Positions 22,801-35,159 of a DNA stretch of 64,000 bases are shown here, one piece after another. The translations under genes were made by a program, and so were the position numbers. Each line of letters begins with the position of its first letter. Within the stretch, counting starts at the first letter, position 1. The DNA comes from Cyclospora cayetanensis (taxonomy: Eukaryota > Apicomplexa > Conoidasida > Eucoccidiorida > Eimeriidae), in assembly GCF_002999335.1 (NCBI RefSeq), contig NW_020312259.1:226220-290219 (forward strand), given 5' to 3'. The notes under the pieces are model-generated. The model ran no database searches. It had not been told where the DNA came from and worked only from the letters and a program-made list of their open reading frames with translations.

Positions 22801-25800
22801 GTCTTGCATGCAGCATCTCTTTTGGGGGTTGTGCCAGAGGAGAAACTTGTTCCTGTGTCCCCACTCCTAGTGCCGGCTGCGTCATCTCTACAGCTTCATA
22901 GGCGAGGCATAGGTACCACCACGGCATCACAGCGGCAGCAGCAGCATATTAGGCAACCAGCGGGCGTCATTGAAAGGAGCGAGGAGCTTCTGGCTCTTTT
23001 GCGGCGACAGCAGCAAATGGGGAATGCAGAGGCAGCTCTTATGCTGCTGAGGAGGCAAACTGCTCTTGCTGAAGCAGCAGAGACTCTATTGGATAATGTT
23101 GGGACTACTCGCGGCGGAGTAGACAGAGAAGGGCGTACTGAAGAAGGCGGAGAGAACGTCAGACGTGAATGGGGTGACAAGAGTGCGCGGCTCTTGAACT
23201 TTTTCGCCGCAAAGCCCACACCAGATTGTTTCTACTTTGCAGCAGCCGCAGCAGCCGCCGCTGCTAGGCCAGACCTTGCCTTTGAGTGAGCTCAGAAGCG
23301 ATTCTCACTCTGCCCCAAGAATCTAAGAGTGTATCTTTCCTTCCTCTCTCCGTCGGAGCATGCCTCTCGCTGCATTGCTGTTCGTCTTCACACTCGCAGG
23401 AATGTGCTTTTTAAATACTAATTTTTTTAAAATACTGGAATGTGCCCGCAGGGTCCTGACACTCGAGAACAAGGCTGTTGGGGCCACCTCCACGCGCACG
23501 AGCAATGCCGCGATAAAGGCCTGCGTTGCAGTTCTCTCCGAAGCATCCACAAAGCCCTTGCCGTTGGTCCACGCTTCTAGCTCTGCATTATCTCACAGAG
23601 TGCCTTTTGTAGCTCCATCTGGCAGCCGTCTTGCAGGCTGCTTTGCATCCCCACCAGCCCCGGATCTCATCGCTCCCTCAGCTCCCACTGACCCTGCTTT
23701 TCTTAGTACCTCTGCTTCTTGCCAATCCGTTGAGGAGCTGCAGCGAGTTGCCACCGCCGGCTTTGGGGTGTACACCCAGCTGCGTGCGAGGGGGCCCTAC
23801 CCAAATTACAAAACTTTCCTCTTGACTGCTCGGCTTCTCTCGTCATTTACTGCTGCTGCTGTTGCTGCTGCACCCTTTGCTGCTGAGGCACGGACAGGGA
23901 GCATTTCGTTGCTTCGTTCTCCAGCAGACGCAGCAGAGGCAGCAATGGCTCTAGCAGCAGAATATGCGGCTTCACTGCTGACGGGACCTATTCGCGCAAA
24001 GGCACTGCATCAGGCACGAGTGCAGCAGCAGCAGCAGCATCAAGGAGATCTGCAACAAGGATGTATTCAGCAGCAGCAGCATCAAGGGGATCGGCAACAA
24101 GGATGTATTCAGCAGCAACAGCAGCAAGGAGATCGGCAACAAGGATGTATTCAGCAGCAACAGCAGCAAGGGGATCTGCAACAAGGATGTATTCAGCAGC
24201 AACTCCAACAGACGAAGGAGCAGATCCTACGACAGTATACTCCTTGGGTACACGGAGAGGCCATGAGGACTTCCCTTCTGCAGCAGGACTATGCTGGTGC
24301 CCTTAACATGTTCGAGGCATTGCTGCGGCTGCGGAGGCAGCTCCACAGGGATTTAAGCCAACTCTTGCTCCAGGAGCAACCTTCCCAGCAGCATCAGGAG
24401 CTGCTTAGGCAGCGAGAATATGGTCGTGTTTTGCTTCCTCCCTTGCCATGTGGCGTGTTGGATGTTGCTTTGCGAGCACTGGAAAGCTCACTGCTGGCGG
24501 GGCAGCCCCCAGTTTGGGCCTCTCCGTCTCCTGCTTCTGTCCCTTACTTCTCCAGTCACTTCAGGCCGAGGAGGCAGCTAGCTCAGCTAGCCAACGGGAA
24601 CATAGCTTCGGCAGCGATACTCGAAAGATACCTGAGGGTCCAGGATGCGCCCTCCGTTCGCTCTCCTACTGGAACTGCATCGACTGTAAGGCAATGACTT
24701 CTTGGGTGGGGTTGCAGGGGGAGTTGGATTTCGCCTAAGTATTTAATGCTATAGAGGGCCCCTTTTTTATTCGCAAGCTCCTTGACGAAATTTTTGTTCC
24801 TACGGCATGGGAGCTTACTTAAGACTCACCATGATGCGTAGCCAAGGGGATCCAGAGCACTTTTTTTCCGCCATCCGGTTCTGCAGCCACTAACTTTCTA
24901 GCCCTGCACAGAGTAACTGCAGCAGTAGCAGCGTCAGTTTCGTGCTCGAGCAAGGAAGGGGTTGGATGTGTACTGAGGCAGACCAGACAAACACTGTCGA
25001 GGTTCTTTTGCCATTTGTTTGTTGTTGCCGCTGCATTTACCATGTCCTACAGGTGACCGCTGATGGCACTGGAGCAAACCTTAGTGCTATTGCGCATGCA
25101 AAGATGCGACTGGTAAGCCCTAAATGCGAGAGACCCCCACGGCATCCCAGAGAGGCTCTTAAAGGTAGACAAACGAAGGGCAGGTACAGATCCCTCTCCC
25201 TTCATCGGTAGGGAAACGCGCGTGCATTGCACGACAAGCAGCAATATCTCGAGCTACACTACCAGCAAGGACCAATAACAGATATAGGAGCGGTAGCAGA
25301 GGTAGGAGAAACAGAGGAGGCACCAGCTGTAGCATTGCCCTCCTTGTCTACCTAAAGGCACATCTGCCTATCAAAAGTTTCTGTTGGTGCAGGCCAACGC
25401 AAAGTCTCCAGAAGCTTGGTGCGCGGAGTACGAGGAGCTGCAGAAAGCTCACAAACTGTGGGTAAGTGTGTGTTGAGGCATGCACGCACAAAACGGCCAG
25501 AAACGCAAACTCTGAATCATCGAACTCCATGGTTGCTTCCCTCTGATTTGCAGAGAGGGGATGAAGAGCATATCGCGAAGCTGCTCGCTAGGCGTTTTGG
25601 GGGGATTGAAGCTCTGAAGATCGTTCACCGACAACTACAGGGGCAAAAACACCAGCCAGAGCGCCAACAAGTGCAGGAGGAGGAGCACCACGAACAGCAG
25701 TGGAGCTTCCACGAGTCCCCACTCAACTCTCTTCACGGTAACATGCGTGAAACCCTACGCATACCTTTGTACGTTTGGTCAGCGGCTTTGGAGTCAGAGA

Positions 25801-27182
25801 TATTGCGGGGGGCCGTTGACGGTGTCCAAGCTATTCTTGATCTACTAACGGCAGTGAGTGACTCCTTCGGTTTCCCATTCCTTGTATCAAGCTGCTGGTG
25901 CGGCTGCAGGTTTCTGTGGTTTGTGGGCTTGCTTTTGTGTGAGGTGCAATATGAGGTGTTTGCCTTTCGTATGGCGTTGCTTCTGTTGAGTGAAGCTAGC
26001 ACACACCAAATGGGTCCAGCCTTCTTACAGAGCGAACTCAGCATCCGTATTTCATTACAGGCCTGAGTTACGAAAGTGTTTGGAACAGTAGCTGCAACGA
26101 CATATTTGTGAATACTGCATCTACAGGTGAGGAGTGGATTGCCAAACTCTGGTGTTACTGTTTAATTGCGGTATACGTGCAGACATCCGAGTTGAACCCC
26201 TCGATACCCCGGCAAATCCTTCTGCCCTTCCCACGTTGTCTGTCTATACTCGTACTCCTGGGGAGGACCGGCTATGCACGCGCTGCTCTCAACCTCTTCC
26301 GATGGTGGATCTCTCAGTGGAGATCTGATGGAAGAAGACAGTTGGAAATTAAGGAAACTTCAAGTGTCCATACACCCAAGCCCTTTTGGACGCGAACACA
26401 AAAGAGAGTTAGCCATGCAGCAAGACTCCTTGAAACCACCGTCAGAGCAGCTGCTGCTGCAGGTAACACAAACCCTAATAATAGTGTGTTGTCAGGCAGG
26501 TCGTAGGAATGCAACTTTTTTCGGAGACGACAAGAGACTCACATGAAGCTCTCCTCTGGTGTCTCCGCAAGGAAGCACTTTGTTCGCAAATTCATGTGTA
26601 AAACTATCTACTCCAAGCGCATGTGCAATTTACGTTCCTGTTTCTGCATTTGTACATAATCAAGTGTTTGCTCGTGACTTTCTAAACTTTGCACGACTGC
26701 TGATAGAGGAACGTGCATTGGATGTCCATGCAGGTCGCTGGGATTTGTCTCTCGATGCTGTAGAGCTCTTTCTGAATGCTCGCAAGGATCTGCTTCCTAA
26801 GGAGAAATTAGGCCATGCGGATTTGGGCCCACGAAGTCTCCGTTTGCATACCTTCCATGCTTCTATCAGCCGTGTGTTGCATCTGCTGGCCAGTCATCTC
26901 GCCACATACTCTCTAGCAGCCAGTCAGAGGCTGCAGGGGGCCCTTGCTGGGTTTGACAAAGCTTGCAAGAGTTGGTGTGCCTCCTGTGGGGACACCCACA
27001 ATAATACCTCCCTAAATCCCGTGTCACTTGAGAGGCTATTGGAGGAGGAGACGGTGTTCGTGACTCTGGAGCGAGAGCTTTGTAAATTTAGGAAGACGAT
27101 CTCAGATGGAATCACGCAGAAGACTGCTGCTGCATCTGCAGAGAGAGTGAAGGCACCGGAAGCAACATTGTTCCTGAAATAA
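19884..27182 (+). CDS. large eight-exon protein (about 1,870 aa) with helical-repeat/PPR-like segments and CAG-encoded repeats
   Basis: Exons: 19884-21731, 21907-23285, 23452-24685, 25053-25112, 25393-25461, 25554-25853, 26183-26462, 26734-27182. All junction phases agree and the sum is a multiple of three. Exons 1 and 2 are Leu/Ala/Gln-rich and helical. Exon 3 contains stretches resembling pentatricopeptide repeats (SNAAIKACVAVLSEAS; VYTQLRARGPYPNYKTFLL; DYAGALNMFEALLRL), which would suggest organellar RNA binding. That is a weak inference, as no diagnostic tandem array is complete. A 42-bp unit encoding QQQQQQGDRQQGCI is repeated four times at 24021-24200, in frame. The ATG at 19884 is only one possible start; the first 250 residues are Pro/Ser-rich with a hydrophobic run (VFFLSLIGFVVVPQVL) that may be leader or intron. 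Exons 4 and 5 are very short (60 and 69 nt) but carry strong splice sites. Confidence 0.6.
24021..24200 (+). repeat. in-frame 42-bp tandem repeat, four copies
   Basis: A 42-bp unit (14 codons) is repeated about four times inside exon 3 of the large gene. Copies differ by CAT/CAG and CTG/CGG codon changes that alter Q/H and L/R but keep the frame. Each unit contains a CAG run plus a conserved non-repetitive core encoding GD-x-QQGCI. Confidence 0.9.
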
Positions 27183-28690
27183 AGCATTAGCAGCAGGAAC
27201 ACTGGTCTAAGGAGTCTGATGATGCCATTGGCGGGTCACGTGGCTCCATTGTTGACCCTTTTTAATTTTTTTTGTCTACGCCAGAAACTCCACAGGCCTA
27301 ACCCCTGTTTGCGTGCGCTTGCTACACGCTGGAGAGTGCGGCTCGCCTCAGGGCGCCCTCTTAGGTACGGAGAATTTCCACTGGAAGATTTTTGTCAAGA
27401 CGAAAGTCTAAACGCTCGCTTAGCCTAGAGAAACACCCAAGATGCAAGCAGATGGCCCTCGCTTTTAGGGGCTGCACAGGAAAGTAAAGCTTAAACAAGG
27501 CGTTGAGAAGTAAACCACCAAAGCAGCTGGCGGCCAGCGGGCGAATATAGCATTGAAGATTCAGAAAATTTATTGGTTCCTGCTATGCTACCAAGAACAC
27601 TATGAGGGAAGAAAAGTTTGCACGTATTAAGGGACAGGGACAGGAGCCTGAGACGCAAAGGAGCGGCACCGTGTATGGGCTAATAAAAGCAGCAGCGACA
27701 ACACCACTAACGGCGCCACAGCAATTGCTGCTACTTCATCAAGTGTAGAACCTTCAGGATGAATAGGTGCAGGAAAACTCTTGCAGGAGAAGCAGCAAGC
27801 ACCAGGAAGGGCTTTGCTATGGATGCTTATGAATGGAAGTAGGCGCTCTGAAGTCTCCTTAGCAGTAGCAGTGGCTGTTGCTCTGTGGCAACAGAATCCC
27901 AGCAGCTGCCCCCCTCTGCTGAATCTTTGGCTTGATGTCTCATGAATTAGCTGGATCCAAAGTACAAGGGGACAAAGCGCTAGTGGCTCTCACCCTTGAA
28001 ATCTTGATTTGTCTTAACTAAACAGACACTCGCGAGCGTCTCAGCTCTTGCAGCAAGCAAAACATTTGCGGTGACAGGTGTATTGGGCTAAGCCAAAAGC
28101 GCTTAGACACTTTGTACTGCTCTACACATTTTCGGGTAAGAACTACCAAAGAATTGACTAGTTATTTTGCTGGACTGTTTCATGTTTACTGCTTAGTGTT
28201 CTCATACTAATACGAAAAAACACGACGCTTGTGCGTGCAGTAGCTGAGTGTGCTTGCCGCATTCATAGGGTGTGGCTACGCTCCGCCTGTCTGGCCCTCT
28301 CTGATGTTGAAACCTATGAGCGGTACAGGCAGGAGAAAGCAAAATTCTTCTTGTAAAACACTCAGTCAATGTATACTTAGTTCTTAAGAAGTGTGGACTG
28401 TAGTATCGCCTTACAAAGACATTGGAGAGAGGGGCACAGCTCAGAATACCACATGGCTCAATGCAGTTGTTACCCACGCATCTCCTCGTTGTAAAAGCAA
28501 GGGGGATGTCAGGTTTTTCTCTTACAGTTGTCCTGTGTTCTTATCAACTCGAAAATTTGTTGATGGCAACATTCTGGGGGTAATGCTCCGTAGCAGTGGA
28601 GGTTAACGTTGGCGCTAAGCCTGCTAGGGCGGCAGAGACCAGCCTGTGGTGGTAGAAAAGCAGAAGCTACCCGCAGTCAAAATGTTTATA
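27183..28690. other. intergenic stretch, no gene recognised
   Basis: Marks the return to repeat-poor sequence. It contains the 3' UTR of the preceding gene and the region just upstream of the second retroelement, where a 5' long terminal repeat would be expected. No repeat matching sequence downstream of 32.8 kb could be picked out by eye. Confidence 0.45.
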
Positions 28691-31600
28691 TATTCGTCGA
28701 TGAGTTTATGCAGACCAGACAACTTTGACGGCACTAAGGATAGGCGCGTATTCAAAGATCAAATCAGTCTGTTAGAGGTGTATCTCACTTTTATGCCCAG
28801 ATGAGAAGGAGGAGTGCTCTTTGCGTCAGTTTTATTGAAAAATAAAAGCACTTCAATGGTTGCTTTATTCATGCGGAGGCAGTTGTCTGCTTGCAGGTAG
28901 CGTTAGGGCTCAAGCCTTTAAATAAGTCCTGGCTCATCCGTTCATGCCGAAATCAGCTCAACAACAAGCTTTGACAAAATCAAGAAAGGTGGAACAGGAA
29001 AATCCTGAGTAGACCCATACATTCAGATATTCGAAACTTTAGTTCGCAAAAGCCAAAACGAGACAAACTGCTGCCCTATCAGTCGCTTATTTCAAGAATA
29101 CTAGAAATGCCGCTTCAGCTGATCGCAGATCGAACACTGGCTCAGCAATTAAAAACCAACCGATAATGCTTCTACAAATGATGGACTACTTAAGGTTACA
29201 GGAAGAAAACAGCCAAACACCTGGATGCTGTGTCCTACAATTATGATATGAAAATTTATGCAAAAAACGGAAGAACATGATCAACAAGATTGGGCCGAGC
29301 TGAAGCAGCCTGCTTGGCGAGCGAAGAAGGCGCATACGGGAAACGGCAGTCCCCCATTTTAGGCCGTGGGTCAGCTAAAGGGGCAGCACAGGACAGCGCT
29401 GCACTTACGAACCAACCAGGGTACCATTGTCCGCTGATGCATGCTTACCTTCACTGTCAAGATGTGCTAACGCTGCTTGACAGTGGGCAAGAGGTGGATG
29501 TTTATAATCTCAGGACACCGTGGAGTACTGTATTGTACCTGTTCACTTGTTACGCAGTCCCTGAGCTGAGGTTTGTTGATGGGCATGAAAACGCCAGGAT
29601 TGTCATGGCTAGGGCAGGTATATGGCACTTTAGTTTAAAATAGCGTCCTACTATCATAGGTCGTGACTTTCACGTGGGCTTGTGCACCAGTAGATAATAC
29701 TAGGTTTGCCATGTCACACCCAATGAAAAACGCCCACGCCGCCACAGCCGCGCGGTATGGCGGTTAGCGTGCCGGGAAGTGCTAGATATAAGCACACATT
29801 AGTTTCTTCAAGAGCTCTTATATCATAAATGGTACGCGGGGTGCAGTAGGTACCTGAGAATGGTGAAGCAGAGTCTTCATGTGAGCGGTTGAGCTGGGCA
29901 GTGAGAGAAAGCGGTTCTGAGCGTGCGGCCCTTAATAGCTCTGATTCTGCTTCTTAAAAAGGTGATTATATTGCCATTTCAGCAAAGGGCCATGCGGGAT
30001 AAGCAAAGATCAGGGAGGAGGTGGCGAATGTGTTAAACAATGACAAGCTAACAGCAGGCAATCCACTCGCTGGTCGTCCAGCGCATCGTACTGAGCTTAT
30101 CCCCTGGCTAGCCCCAAACCATGATGCGAAGTGTTGGAAGCTTTCACAGCACTAATAGGTGAGTAATGGTCTGTTGGAGGTTTTCGTAAAAAGGCAGGGA
30201 GTAGAAAAGGACCAGCGCTTTCAATCATAACTCATTGTTGGTGGCGGAAAAAGGACGGCGGTTGTCGCAGAGCATACACGTTCACATTGAGCCCCCCGGC
30301 AAAAAACCTGGAAAAGTGGTGTTTCCTGGTGCCTCATGCTGGGAAATCAGCTGGCACATTACACGAGTCAACAGCCTACACGGTTTTGGGCTCCACACAG
30401 GCCTTCTGACACTTGACGAAAGGCATTGATCAGCACTCCACACTTGCATTCGCAACAAGTATACCTGTATGCCTCTTAAACTTGTTAATACTCCATCTGA
30501 GCGGCAGCCTCAAATTAGTAGGGATTTTAATGAGCTGCTCAAGCAGGACTGAACCAATACCTACAGAGAGGACGTTTGGTGTTCAATCGAAGCGCTCAAG
30601 AGCAACAACAGCACTTCGGGAGCGCTTCAGCTATTGCGGGAGAGGCTGGGGGAAATGAGAAGGAACGTGAGTGCTCGGTTTTCAGAAGAGCGGCTATGTT
30701 CGTGAGTGCCGGCAAAATACTTGAAGCAAACAAGGCGTGGCCTCTACCCTTACCCACCCGGAAAGACGTTCAGAAGTTCTATTGGCATGCATCTTATTGA
30801 CGGAATCTCACTCACACACTTCTTCAGCTCGCTGCTTCTTTGACTGCTCTTCTTGGGAAAACAGTTTGTGACCTGAGAAAAGGAAGACTTGACGCTCATA
30901 ATTGGGCAGCTTATGCACCGGAGAACTTGTACTGCGGTTGCTGTCCGATCACATGGGCAATTTTCCCAGCTAGCATCGTTTTTGACGTAGCGGTGGGCGC
31001 TATTCCTTTCCAACGGGCTAGGGCTGGACACAGCATCAACCTGCTGCCTTTTCTTTTGTTCTATTTGCCAGAACCGAGCAGCGGTATTTAACGCGGGAAA
31101 AGGAATTACACGCGATGTGGTAGGCAGTGAAAACACCAGCACCATATATATGAAAGCCCATTTTCCATTTAGACCAACTCTCCTTATTTTTATACACCTT
31201 GCGAAATTCCCCAGATTTTTCGTAGTGCTATAGTTGCTCACCGGCCCGGGCGCCTCATGTGGTAAGCCCTTCAAATGATATATGAAACGACATCACCAGC
31301 ATGGTCGCTTAGTCGCTCACGCACGACGCCCCAACAGTTAGGCAGCGTGCAGCAGCACAAGCACTCTTGACTTTGATGAAAAACGACTTCTGTTGAACTT
31401 GCTCACAATGTATGCTTTCGACATCTTTTCGTCCACTCTTACTGCCAGCATCCAGGCTGCCAACCGGCTGAAGCACTTTAAAGCTGAGTTCTGACCTGCT
31501 TTAGCTCAAAACAAAGCAAAATCCCGTAGCTTGTGCATCCCGACTTCACTATGCAGTGCCGGTTAGCATAAAGCACGTAATCGAGCTTTTGGAGCCATGT

Positions 31601-32790
31601 TCGAATGCACACTATAGTGGAGATGCTCGCACGGTCCTTCTGGTGGCCTGGGTGCGTGCAGTGGCAGTGGAGAATGGAGATTAATTTTCAGCGTTTCAGC
31701 GGTCCAGCCGCACAAGTACCCCAAATTAGGCCTTCGGCAAAGCCACGAGTTCTTGAAAAGACTTGGAATGATCCGAATGTGGACATTCTTGCTGGACAAT
31801 CTGCTGTAGGGGGCTACAATACCAGCTTCGCCTTCGCTGACGGACTCTGCAAATATGCCCATTTCATGATCCCTTGCTCCAACTGTTTCATGGCTCGAGA
31901 AGTTACTCACTTATTCTAAAGCTCCTGTTTGGATGCTTCATGGATTACTGAGCAGAATCTGTATGGTTAGGGATCCAAATATCGTTGGTGTGTTACAGTG
32001 CGCTTGTAACACATTGACCGTAAAGTAACCACTGCGAACAGCCTTGAGGCAACCGGGCGGACAGAGGCCGACAGCCGCAATCTTCTGCAGTATTTGTGAG
32101 TCAATGCTTGCCCAAATTCAGTTAACTAGCCTAATTTGCGTTCTTCTGCTAAGTGGGTTTACAATACAACACATACTCGTTCATCCATTTCTCTCCTGCA
32201 TCCCTCGCCTGTTTCGAGGGGCACTTCTGCACTTCACGCTTGGATCTGATGATTCAAGGTCATCAACTAGAACAGAAGGACTCAGAAAATATCGGGTGGT
32301 CTCACATGGCAATGCCCGAAAAATGGTAGGACGGAATTATGATAGCCGACAGTCAGTTGTGTGTTTTGAGCCTAGTGTCTTAGTACTAGTGGACTGGCAC
32401 ACGTTTTTCGAAGTGCACCAGACGGCTACCAAAACGAAGTAGCTTGCGGCCAGGTGAATGGATTCTTCTGCAAATGTTTCACAAATCGATGCCCTCTCGC
32501 ATGTGAGGACTTCTTCAAAAGTCGGAGGTGGCACAGAACTATCAAAATTGACTTTCAAGAGAAATTTCGAGAATTCTCGAGCTTTCCCGGCACATTTTAG
32601 TACAGGAAAGTAACCTGCGGTGAGGTAGATGGTCCACATGGAGCAGTAGAAGTGCTGGATTTTAAGACCACAGAACGTTGAAGACACAAAAGACGAGGCT
32701 TTCCGATGAATTCTGGTAGGGAACACCAGTTCCGGTGACTGACGAAAGCAATCGCTGCTCCTCTGCCTATGGGAGGATTGGTTGCTGTAC
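28691..32790 (+). mobile_element. decayed Ty3/gypsy (chromovirus-type) retrotransposon, near-complete domain order
   Basis: Fragments in shifting frames follow the canonical order. Gag-like: PDNFDGTKDRRVFKDQI (28709-28803). Aspartic protease: VLTLLDSGQEVDVYNL (about 29464-29512), keeping the DSG triad. RT thumb and connection: KILEANKAWPLPLPTRKDV (about 30705-30770), then SLTALLGK and FDVAVGAI (30830-31010). RNase H: EQRYLTREKELHAMW (about 31074-31118). Integrase zinc domain: LCIPTSL, then VEMLARSFWWPG (31530-31650). Integrase core start: YNTSFAFADGLCKYAHF (about 31817-31870), and its end, TTANSLEATGRTEADSR (about 32029-32080). Integrase C-terminus/chromodomain-like: VEVLDFKTTER (about 32635-32670). 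The RT palm between 29.65 and 30.6 kb was not recognised. Many stops and frameshifts make it inactive. The order gag-PR-RT-RH-IN identifies Ty3/gypsy rather than Ty1/copia. Confidence 0.82.
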
Positions 32791-35159
32791 TTGGTTCGCA
32801 GTACTGATTCACATGCCGACCTCCCTCACATCCCTTAAATGCATTCCTTTCTCAGCAGGTGAGCGGCCTGAAACAGTTACCTTTATCAATTGCTTGAAAT
32901 CTTCCCGTTCATGATAGCTTAGGTGCCCTCCACATCCAGCTTTGTGCGCAGGCAGTCTCGGACGTGTTGTCCCTACATTCTTTCTTTTGCCTCTATGGGG
33001 TCAGTGAAATCCAGTATGCTGCACGCAGCGGCTGTATTCGCATGCGGCCACTGTTCTTTTGGGAGCGTAGGCACTAATGAAGTAGCGTGGGATGCTTTTT
33101 GCACATTTTACTCATATTCTGTTTAGTCGTACCATGGGGGTTGCAGAATTTAGCGCTCCGACGACAGCGAGCTATCGTACCCCGAGTTCGTATTGGTTTG
33201 ATGACTCGTCGTTGTTAGCTACTGTGTCTGCCTTGCTGCCCGTCGATTGCTCTTCCTGTTGCTGAATGCTTTGCTTTTTTCATTTTCACGATATCATCAC
33301 TTTGCCTGCCTAGAGAAGAACAACATGGCAGGACCTTTCCGCCTTCCTGCATGCAGCATCTCTTGACATTCAAGAATAAAACTTGTGTCAGTGTGTTCTG
33401 CAGTTGGGAGGGGCAGGATCAAGTGCGCCCAGAACGTAAATACTTTCTAATGCACAATATACATCAACGAAGAATTAGTAAAGAGTTAACTGGTTGGTTT
33501 GTTTCTTTGTATATCCTATTTATTGCAAAGAACTGTTAACTCGATACAAGTGGGCGCAGTGTTGTGTGCCTGTGCGCTAGATGGGGTTTGAAACTAGCTA
33601 TGAATTTATAGGCCACTTAGGGTGCACGTACTGGCATCCTAACTTTCCCAGTCCCGTCATATTGGGAACTTTGGGGGATGCGGGCAGGTAAACAAGGGAG
33701 GCCTTCCAGAATTTACAGTAACTTTCTATGAAGTTTTTGTTGAGTGTGGAGTCAAGTTTTTCCCTCGGGAGAGACTTGGTGGATTGTATATTAAGTCACA
33801 TAGCAAAAGGAAGAAAAATACGCCAATCAACTGGGTTTGTGTAGGCAAATAGTCTCAACCACTGCAGAAGAATGCAGTTGCTTCCATGCGCAATTGTTGT
33901 AGAGAAACCTTATATCCCCGTGCTTTCCCAGCGAGTGGATGAGGGGGGTAAAAGCTGCATGGAACCATGGTGTGTTACCAGTTGTTACGCATTTCCAATG
34001 CTGCGGGCAGACATTACAGTACAGACTTTGTACACAATTGATAGACCATTATTGAGCGTTTTCAAGCACCCCCTGATTCCTCTCTCCATAACCCCTAGAG
34101 TTCCCGGCATGAGAAAAGTGGCACACATAGGGTGGGTATACCTGCACCCTTTAAGTACTCCCAATATCCACAGCTAATTCCACACGCCACCTACTGAACA
34201 AGTGGACCACATGACAACTGTATTAAGATCGATCTGATAGTACTTTAGATGAATAAGATATACCAACAGACCAGTTAGTCAATTCTTCCGTATTTTCTAC
34301 TCTAGAGTAACTAATGCTGTAGAAAGTGTTCAACTGCAGAGTAGCCTGCTACAATTGCCGCACCGCCGGCAAGGCCCCCACAGTCTGGTTCTCCGCCCAT
34401 GCTACTCCCACTTGGTGGCGAGCGGGGCTTGTTTAGAGAGAGACAACGACTCTTTGTGTTTCACCTGATGATCGATAAACACGAAAATAATTGTTCTGGT
34501 TTGGTGATGGACGCTTCGAACGAATAATCTGGAGGGTGGTATAGCCTGCAGAAATGCTCTGCAAATGCGCCTTCTGCTTGTAAAAGAACTGATGATACCC
34601 CACATTGATCATCGATTTAAAGAGACAGAAGAAGCTGCCCTAGACAGAGACATAGGTGACAGCGGAGCTTTCTAAATAGCTCAACGTCACCGGCAGCGGG
34701 GGGCCTGTTGCGTCTTTTGACGGGGCCTGGGCATAATGGGAGCCACCGCATGCCGAAGCTGGCATTAGACTCCTCATTACTTCAAAATTATGCTCAGATA
34801 CACTAATGATCTTTGATTGTTTGGTGCTGCATGCGTGCAATCACCGCTTCCACCCCTTGTCGGGTGCATGAATGCACAGTGCGCTAGTTCACAGAGCGTG
34901 TTGCCTTCCCGCAGCACACCGCCGCATACATTTTTATGTTGTATCACACCTCTAAAGTGTAGCAAAGGCTGAGCCTCTGTCTTCTCCGCTTTAGTTGCTG
35001 TGTGCGACAAGTTGACGACAGGGCTGGCGGGGGCTGCGTGTGCAATAGTTTCTGAGGCGCTCATTTGTGGCTCTCCGACATCTTCTCTAACCTCAGGTTT
35101 CAGGGCTCTTATGCGGCTGCGTCTCATCATCGTCCGTACCTCCCCCGGTCGCCACTCCG
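32791..35159. other. repeat-poor intergenic region upstream of the CBM20-kinase gene
   Basis: Contains retroelement 3' debris at most, then sequence without convincing exons. A 101-codon frame at 33872-34177 has no motif or splice partner and was not called. The final 150 bases may hold an upstream exon of the kinase gene, because the frame stays open back to an acceptor-like CTCAG near 35095. Confidence 0.45.

Noticed and set aside
28606..28640. Possible retroelement primer-binding site (TGGCGCTAAGCC)
   Set aside because: It begins with TGG as a tRNA-complementary site should, but no LTR end with CA precedes it and no tRNA match could be tested.
33872..34177. 101-codon plus-strand open frame
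   Set aside because: No recognisable motif, no matching splice sites, and length is within chance for this composition.
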